Assembly (NCBI GenBank): GCA_016188625.1
Contig: JACPHL010000134.1
Coordinates: 1 to 10,240, forward strand
Source: Candidatus Rokuibacteriota bacterium
Lineage (GTDB): Bacteria > Methylomirabilota > Methylomirabilia > Rokubacteriales > JACPHL01
Direction: 5' to 3'
DNA length: 10,240 bases
A program made the position numbers and the translations under genes. The notes below the pieces were generated by a model that was given only the letters and a program-made list of their open reading frames with translations, was not told where the DNA came from and did no database searches. This document shows positions 5,931-10,240 of the stretch, one piece after another. The stretch's first letter is position 1. Each line of letters starts with the position of its first letter.

Positions 5931-6873
5931 GTGGGGTTCTGGGTCGTCGCCGAGACCTCGGGGGAGGGAGTCCACGAGGCCTCGCTGGAGGCCCTGGAGG
6001 CGGCGCGGGCCCTCGGCGACGGGCCGGGGCCGGCCGCGGTCGTCCTCGGCGGGCCGGTCCCCGAAGGGGTGCCGGGGCTCCTGGCCGCCCACGGCGCGGG
6101 TCGGGTCCTCTGCCTCGAGCACGAGGCCCTCGCCGAGTGGGGCCCCGGGCTCCACGCCGCGGCGCTGACCGCCGCCCTCGCCGCCGAGCGCCCCCGCGCC
6201 GTGCTCCTCGCCGGGGTGCGCCACCGACTGCCTCTCGGTCCGCTCACGTTCCGACGGGAGCCTGGAGGCCGTCCGGCCGGCCTTCGGAGGGTGTCTCCAG
6301 GCGACGATCGTCGTTCCCCGGGAGGTCCCCGCGGTCATCACCCTCCGCCCCGGGGCCATCGGTCTCGGTTCCCGGGAGGCCGACCGCCAGGCGGCCGTGG
6401 AGCGTCGTCCGGCCCGGATCGACGCTCTCGCGCCGGGTCTCCGCCGCCGCCTGATTCCCCCCGACCCGCGGCGGGTGGACCTCCGGGAGGCGGAGCGGAT
6501 CGTCGCGGGCGGCCGGGGAATCGCCGGTCCTGAGGGGATCGCGCTCCTCCAGGAGCTGGCCGACCTCCTCGGCGCCGCGCTGGGGGCGAGCCGCGTGGCC
6601 GTGGACCTCGGCTGGCTCCCCTGGGAGCGCCAGATCGGCCAGAGCGGCCGGAGCGTCGCCCCCCGGCTCTACCTCGCATGCGGGATCTCCGGTGCCTCCC
6701 AGCACCTGGCGGGGATCCGCGGGGCGGGGACGATCATCGCCGTCAACACCGATCGGAGCGCCCCGATCTTCTCCGTCGCCCACCTCGGGGTCGTGGGCGA
6801 CTGGCGGGAGGTGGTCACGGCGCTCCTGGAGCGCCTCGCCGCCCGCGGGGAGGCCAGGGGCCTGTCCCGGTAA
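5931..6873 (+). pseudogene. etfA: electron transfer flavoprotein alpha subunit, frameshifted with internal deletion
   Basis: A GTG at 5931, 3 nt after the preceding stop, starts the EtfA N-terminal domain (VGFWVVAETSGEGVHEASLEAL ... AERPRAVLLAG) in one frame up to about 6215. From about 6217 the family sequence continues in the next frame: CATDCLSVRS, AVRPAFGGCLQATIVVP, then the FAD domain with AERIVAGGRGI, GASRVAVDLGWLPWERQIGQ, YLACGISGASQHL and INTD-like VNTDRSAPIF, to TAA at 6871. Between the two parts the conserved family block TxxGRDLAPRxAARLG (about 17 residues) is absent. The frame change fits a loss of 3n+2 bases, near 50. The FAD-binding C-terminal domain is intact. As written the gene cannot make a normal ETF alpha. 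Because the partner etfB and both flanking genes are intact, an assembly or sequencing error is a serious alternative to a true pseudogene. Confidence 0.88.
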
Positions 6874-7065
6874 CGCCGATGCTGCTCGCACGCCCTGGAA
6901 CCTCGGCTCGCGGATGGGTGGGGGCGGCGCACCCGTCTCGGGCTCGCCGGGCGGGGCCCCTCCTCCTTCGTTCTGAGCCCATTATCCGGCTTCCCCACCC
7001 GGCTCGCTCACGACGGGGACCCGCGCCGCTCCGCTTAACGTTCCGCTCGGGGCCAACGCCTCCCA

Positions 7066-7114
7066 CTCGGGGGCTCGGAAGATCGGCAGAATGGGGCGTC
7101 AGCCCCCCTCCGAG
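7066..7114. repeat. imperfect hairpin before the Fe-S protein gene
   Basis: CTCGGGGGCT (7066-7075) can pair with AGCCCCCCTCCGAG (7101-7114) with a 4-base bulge and a 25-base loop, ending 7 nt before the ATG at 7122. It sits in the 248-bp gap 6874-7121, the only sizeable gap in the cluster, where I see no convincing gene, promoter or T-run. It could limit translation of the next gene, which has no Shine-Dalgarno sequence, or reduce read-through. Confidence 0.3.
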
Positions 7115-7121
7115 CGACTAG

Positions 7122-9050
7122 ATGGAGATCACCCGCGAGGTCTGGTGGAACGTCCCCGGCTGGCTCGCCCTGGCCCTCTACCTCGGCTCCGCCCTGACCG
7201 TCGGCTTCGCCGTCCGGGTCGCCCTCGGCCACGTCCGCCGATGGCTTCGGGGAAGGCCGCTGACGGCCGCCCGTCCCCTGGCGCCCGGTCGCGCGCTCCG
7301 GCGGGTGGCGGTCGAGGTCTTCGCGCACCGCCGGATCTTCGAGGATCCCGCGGCCGGCTGGGCGCACCTCCTGATCTTCTACGGCTTCCTCGCCCTCTTC
7401 ACCGGCACCCTCATGGTCTTCGTCCACGACCGGCTCGTCCCGTTCCTCTTCGGCCCCACCTACCTCGTCTTCTCCCTCACCCTCGACCTCGCCGGCCTGG
7501 CCTTCCTCGTTGGGGTCGGCTGGGCGCTGGTCCGGCGCTTCGCGGGAGGGCCCGGGCGCCTCCCGCGCAGCGCCGAGGCGCTCTGGGTGCTCCTCCTTCT
7601 GGGGGCGATCGGCGCCAGCGGCTTTCTGCTCGAGGGGGCCCGGATCGCCGCCACCCGGCCGCCCTTCGAGGTCTGGTCGGTCGTCGGGTGGACCATCGCC
7701 CGGGGGGTGATCGCCCTCGACCTCCCGGCCGCGCCGCTCCACCGTTTCCTCTGGGGGCTCCACGCCGCGCTCTCCTGCGCCTTCTTCGCGCTCCTGATGG
7801 TCACCTTCCTCCGCCACATGGCGACCGCGCCGCTCCAGCTCCTGCTGCGCGAGCTGCGCCGGGTCGGCGCCCTCGCCCCGGCGCCGCCGGACGGGGGAGC
7901 ACGGCCGCTTGCGCCTGAGTCCCTCTCCCGCGTCCAGCTCCTCGAGGCCTCGGCGTGCGTCCGCTGCGGCCGCTGCAGCGCGGTCTGCCCCGCGACCGCG
8001 GCGGGGAAGGCGCTCGACCCGCGGGGGGTGATCCGGAAGACCCTCCGGGCGATGCTGGAGGCCCGGCCGCTCGACACCCTCGTCACCCCCGAGGAGGCCT
8101 GGGCGTGCACCACGTGCGCGGCGTGCGTCCGCGCCTGCCCATTCGAGATCGAGGTGCTCGACAAGCTGGTGGACCTCCGGCGGCGCTGGGTCGAGCAGGG
8201 CGCCATCGACCCGGGCGCGGCGCGGGCGCTGGAGGCGATCCTCGAGCGCGGGAACCCCTGGGGCGCGCCGCCGGGCGAGCGGATGGCCTGGGCGGAGGGG
8301 CTTCCGGTCCGGGTCCTGGCGCCGGGCGACGAGGTCGAGGTCCTCTACTGGGTCGGGTGCGCGGGGGCCTTCGACCCCTCGGGGCGGCGGGTGACCCGGA
8401 GCGTGGCCCAACTGCTCCAGCGGGGCGGGGTGGAGTTCGGGGTGCTGGGGCTCGCCGAGTCGTGCACCGGCGACCCCGCCCGGCGGATGGGGGAGGAGGG
8501 GCTCTTCCAGGAGGCGGCCGCGCGCGTCGTGGCGGCCCTCGGCCGGGTCCGCTTCCGGCGGCTGCTCACCCACTGCGCCCACTGCTTCCACGCCTTCCGG
8601 AACGAGTACCCGGCCCTGGGCGCCCGCTGCGAGACGGTCCACCACACCCAGCTGCTGGCCGAGCTGGTGCGCGCCGGCCGGCTTCAGCCGGGCCCCGCCC
8701 TCGGGGCGACCGTGACCCTCCACGACCCCTGCTACCTCGCCCGCCACAACGGGGAGTCCCGGGCGGCGCGGACGCTCCTGGCGGGGCAGCCCGGTCTCGA
8801 GCTCGTCGAGATGCCGCGGAGCCGCGAGCGGACCTTCTGCTGCGGGGCCGGGGGCGGGGGGAACTGGATCGAGCTCCGCCAGGGGGAGCGGATCGCCACC
8901 CTCCGGATGGCCGAGGCGCGCGCCACCGGGGCCTCCGTCGTCGCCACGGCCTGCCCGTTCTGCACGATCATGCTGGAGGGGGAGACGGCCGGGCAGGGGA
9001 TGGTCGTCCGCGACGTGGCGGAGCTGCTCCTCGAGGGTCAGCCGGCGTGA
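7122..9050 (+). CDS. membrane-bound HdrD-like Fe-S protein, probable ETF:quinone oxidoreductase (EMO/DgcB type)
   Basis: The product has 642 residues. The N-terminal domain (1 to about 235) holds about five membrane segments (near 13-36, 81-101, 112-137, 153-172, 208-231) and resembles the heme b protein NarI. Candidate heme ligands include His69, His82, His214 and His232, and the 18-residue spacing of the last two equals that of NarI His187/His205. Two [4Fe-4S] ferredoxin motifs follow: C279-x2-C282-x2-C285-x3-C289P and C329-x2-C332-x2-C335-x3-C339P. Two CCG domains (HdrB/HdrD type) complete it: C413...S447-C448...C485-x2-C488, and C537...C573-C574...C611-x2-C614. This layout matches fused ETF:(methyl)menaquinone oxidoreductases and DgcB. 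Lying between etfA and etfB, it very likely takes electrons from ETF and reduces quinone. The ATG has no clear ribosome-binding site, but MEITREVWWNVPGW looks like a natural N-terminus. The stop overlaps the etfB start (GTGA). Confidence 0.9.
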   Translation: MEITREVWWNVPGWLALALYLGSALTVGFAVRVALGHVRRWLRGRPLTAARPLAPGRALRRVAVEVFAHRRIFEDPAAGWAHLLIFYGFLALFTGTLMVFVHDRLVPFLFGPTYLVFSLTLDLAGLAFLVGVGWALVRRFAGGPGRLPRSAEALWVLLLLGAIGASGFLLEGARIAATRPPFEVWSVVGWTIARGVIALDLPAAPLHRFLWGLHAALSCAFFALLMVTFLRHMATAPLQLLLRELRRVGALAPAPPDGGARPLAPESLSRVQLLEASACVRCGRCSAVCPATAAGKALDPRGVIRKTLRAMLEARPLDTLVTPEEAWACTTCAACVRACPFEIEVLDKLVDLRRRWVEQGAIDPGAARALEAILERGNPWGAPPGERMAWAEGLPVRVLAPGDEVEVLYWVGCAGAFDPSGRRVTRSVAQLLQRGGVEFGVLGLAESCTGDPARRMGEEGLFQEAAARVVAALGRVRFRRLLTHCAHCFHAFRNEYPALGARCETVHHTQLLAELVRAGRLQPGPALGATVTLHDPCYLARHNGESRAARTLLAGQPGLELVEMPRSRERTFCCGAGGGGNWIELRQGERIATLRMAEARATGASVVATACPFCTIMLEGETAGQGMVVRDVAELLLEGQPA

Positions 9051-9913
9051 AGGCCCTCGTCCTCCTCCGCGAGGTCCTCGACGCCACCCTCCCCCTCGAG
9101 CCCGGTGACGGCCAGGGGCCTCGGGTGAAGGGCCAGGAGGCGATCCGGGTCCTGAACCCAGCCGACCGCGCCGCGCTGGAGTGGGCCTGTCGTCTCCGCC
9201 AGGGCGAGATCACCGCGCTCACCGTCGGCCCGCCCGAGGTCGAGGGGATCCTTCGCCTCGCCCTGGCCCGCGGGGCCAGCCGGGCGATCCGCGCGTGGGT
9301 CGGAGGGATGGAGGGATCGGACGCCCCGGCCCTGGCCAGGCTCCTCGCTCTCGCCGTCGATCGGCTCGGCCCCGACCTGGTCCTCACCGGCGACCGGAGC
9401 CTGGAAGGCGGGACCGGGCTGGTCCCGGGACTGCTGGCGGCGCGCCTGGGATGGCCGCACCTCGACGGGGCGACCCACCTTGGGCGCGACGGCGGGCGCA
9501 TCGTGGTCCGGCGGCGCCTCGAGCGCGGGTGGCGGGAGGAGGTGGAGGCGACGCCCCCGGTGGTGGTCGCGGTGGAGGCCGGCTCGATCGAGCCGCGCTA
9601 CGTGTCGGTCCGGGTCCGGCGCGAGGCCCTCGCGCGCCCTCTGGAGGTGTGGGGAGCGGCTCACCTCGGGGTGGACGTCGCGGCCGTGAAGGGGTGGGTC
9701 CGCTCGGAGGTTGCGTCCCTGGACTGGCCGCGGCCGCGACCGAGGAGGGTCACCCTGCCGGACGCCCGGCTCACCGCCGGGGAGCGGATGCGCCGGCTCA
9801 TGACCGCAGGACCGACCCCGCTCCGGACCGGCGAGGGGAGGCTCCTCGAGGGAGGCCCCCGGGAGATCGCCGAGCGGCTCGTCCGCTTCCTCGAGGAGCG
9901 CGGCCTCCTCTGA
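9047..9913 (+). CDS. etfB: electron transfer flavoprotein beta subunit
   Basis: The product has 288 residues and starts at GTG 9047, which overlaps the preceding TGA as GTGA, a sign of translational coupling. EtfB-family features are the N-terminal strand MKALVLLREV, the segment RVLNPADRAALEWACRLRQGEITALTVGPP, the ALARGASRAI motif, DLVLTGDRSLEGGTGLVPGLLAARLGWP (the region that binds AMP in classical ETFs), PPVVVAVEAG with EPRY, and a C-terminal tail ending in ERLVRFLEERGLL. The AMP loop GDRSLEGGTG differs from the usual GKQAIDDDxxQTG, so nucleotide binding may be altered. With ETF alpha it would form the soluble FAD carrier between the dehydrogenase at 3960 and the membrane Fe-S protein at 7122. 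The order etfA, Fe-S gene, etfB is unlike the usual adjacent etfBA pair. Confidence 0.88.
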   Translation: MKALVLLREVLDATLPLEPGDGQGPRVKGQEAIRVLNPADRAALEWACRLRQGEITALTVGPPEVEGILRLALARGASRAIRAWVGGMEGSDAPALARLLALAVDRLGPDLVLTGDRSLEGGTGLVPGLLAARLGWPHLDGATHLGRDGGRIVVRRRLERGWREEVEATPPVVVAVEAGSIEPRYVSVRVRREALARPLEVWGAAHLGVDVAAVKGWVRSEVASLDWPRPRPRRVTLPDARLTAGERMRRLMTAGPTPLRTGEGRLLEGGPREIAERLVRFLEERGLL

Positions 9914-9969
9914 GCCGCGCCCCGCCGGGACCCCCGGTGGCCCGCACGCCCGGACCTCCCCGTCGATGG

Positions 9970-10060
9970 GCCGTTCGCACCACGGAAATGATGGATTTGA
10001 GATATGGACTTCAGGGCCGGTTCGGGGCGGAAATAGGTCTCAAGCAGAGGTGTGAACGGC
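9970..10060. repeat. inverted repeat in the region upstream of the formate-dehydrogenase-like gene
   Basis: GCCGTTCGCACC (9970-9981) and GGTGTGAACGGC (10049-10060) are inverted copies matching at 11 of 12 positions, and the single mismatch becomes a G-U pair in RNA. They flank 67 bases that include the most A/T-rich stretch nearby (GAAATGATGGATTTGAGATATGG). The right arm ends 20 nt before the ATG at 10081. The pair may be two binding sites of a regulator around the promoter, or the stem of a leader structure. I cannot place a confident -35/-10 or -24/-12 element between them. The rest of the 9914-10080 gap shows nothing else I can support. Confidence 0.5.
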
Positions 10061-10080
10061 GTCGAGAGGGAGGGACAGCC

Positions 10081-10240
10081 ATGGACCTCACGCGACGGGA
10101 CTTTCTCAAGGGGACCGGAACGGGGGCCGGGCTCGCGGCCGCTGGGGCGATCCCCATACCGGCGGAGGCCTACACCCCGCAGCTGAAGACCCAGGGGACC
10201 AGGGAGGTCCCGTCCATCTGCTACTACTGCGCGGTCGGCT
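10081..10240 (+). CDS. Tat-exported formate-dehydrogenase-like molybdopterin oxidoreductase, N-terminal part
   Basis: The gene begins at ATG 10081 after GGGAGGGACAGCC and runs off the right edge, with 53 complete codons visible. The N-terminus MDLTRRDFLKGTG is a twin-arginine signal (RRDFLK, residues 5-10) followed by a weakly hydrophobic stretch rich in Ala/Gly and a likely cleavage near AEA-Y. Right after it, VPSICYYCAVG begins the Cys-rich [4Fe-4S] motif (Cys47-x2-Cys50-x3-...), placed as in the large subunit of periplasmic formate dehydrogenases (FdnG/FdhA), where TRET...C-YC-VGCG is typical. Other Mo/W-bis-MGD enzymes (nitrate, arsenate, polysulfide) share this start, so the substrate is uncertain; the TRE-x-P/T-x-I-C-x-Y-C pattern favours formate dehydrogenase. 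Confidence 0.8.
   Translation, partial: MDLTRRDFLKGTGTGAGLAAAGAIPIPAEAYTPQLKTQGTREVPSICYYCAVG

Noticed and set aside
6205-6225. Programmed ribosomal frameshift in etfA
   Set aside because: A frameshift site would not explain the missing block of about 17 conserved residues, and no slippery sequence or stimulatory structure is evident. A deletion explains both.
3828-6359. 843-codon open frame on the minus strand
   Set aside because: It is antisense to the clear TMADH-like and etfA genes. Long antisense frames are expected at this GC content, and its product is a low-complexity Arg/Gly/Pro/His mixture with no family motif.
7035-8747. 570-codon open frame on the minus strand
   Set aside because: It is the antisense shadow of the Fe-S membrane protein, and the product is low-complexity Glu/Arg/Gly/Pro.
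7955-9913. 652-codon plus-strand frame as one gene
   Set aside because: Only the part from GTG 9047 is real (etfB). The upstream part is the out-of-frame shadow of the Fe-S protein gene.
9914-9945. Terminator after etfB (CCGGG-ACC-CCCGG)
   Set aside because: The stem has only 5 bp and no T-run follows. Such short palindromes are common at this GC content.

Overview
The window reads as chromosome of a GC-rich bacterium (my impression is well over 60% GC overall, above 70% from about 5900 onward). All supported genes lie on the + strand. No rRNA, tRNA, CRISPR array, transposase or phage gene is visible. A respiratory life style is indicated by a multiheme cytochrome c, a Tat-exported molybdoenzyme, and a flavin dehydrogenase/ETF/Fe-S membrane chain. 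High GC, sigma54 control and this redox content would fit Methylomirabilota/Rokubacteria-like or delta-proteobacterial lineages, but that is an inference and the sequence alone does not decide it.

Left part (1-3894), metal and redox module under sigma54. The window opens inside a multiheme c-type cytochrome gene (five CxxCH motifs visible), followed by a possible 49-codon ORF. Next comes an exported cupredoxin-like protein (1103-1639), preceded by an excellent -24/-12 sigma54 promoter (1038-1053). An NtrC-family sigma54-dependent response regulator (1892-3277) follows, and it also has a very good -24/-12 promoter (1797-1812). A strong 16-bp hairpin (1685-1719) sits between them. After the regulator comes a secreted P19/FetP-like (iron-transport-associated, copper/iron-binding) protein (3391-3894). 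The likely circuit is that the response regulator, responding to an unlinked kinase, drives the cupredoxin gene and its own gene through sigma54.

Middle and right part (3960-9913), a dehydrogenase-to-quinone chain. A 655-aa TMADH/2,4-dienoyl-CoA-reductase/DgcA-type flavoenzyme is followed by ETF alpha, then by a membrane-bound HdrD-like Fe-S protein with a NarI-like N-terminal domain (the architecture of ETF:quinone oxidoreductases of the EMO/DgcB kind), then by ETF beta. Electrons would pass from the substrate (possibly an N-methylated amine) to FMN/FAD, to ETF, to the Fe-S/heme membrane protein, and to quinone. The ETF alpha gene is broken in this sequence: around 6213-6217 it changes frame and lacks about 17 conserved residues, so it is either a pseudogene or an assembly error.

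Right edge (10081-10240): the start of a Tat-exported formate-dehydrogenase-like molybdopterin oxidoreductase, preceded by an 11-of-12 inverted repeat (9970-9981 / 10049-10060). Formate oxidation next to a putative N-demethylating dehydrogenase would make metabolic sense as a C1 oxidation route.
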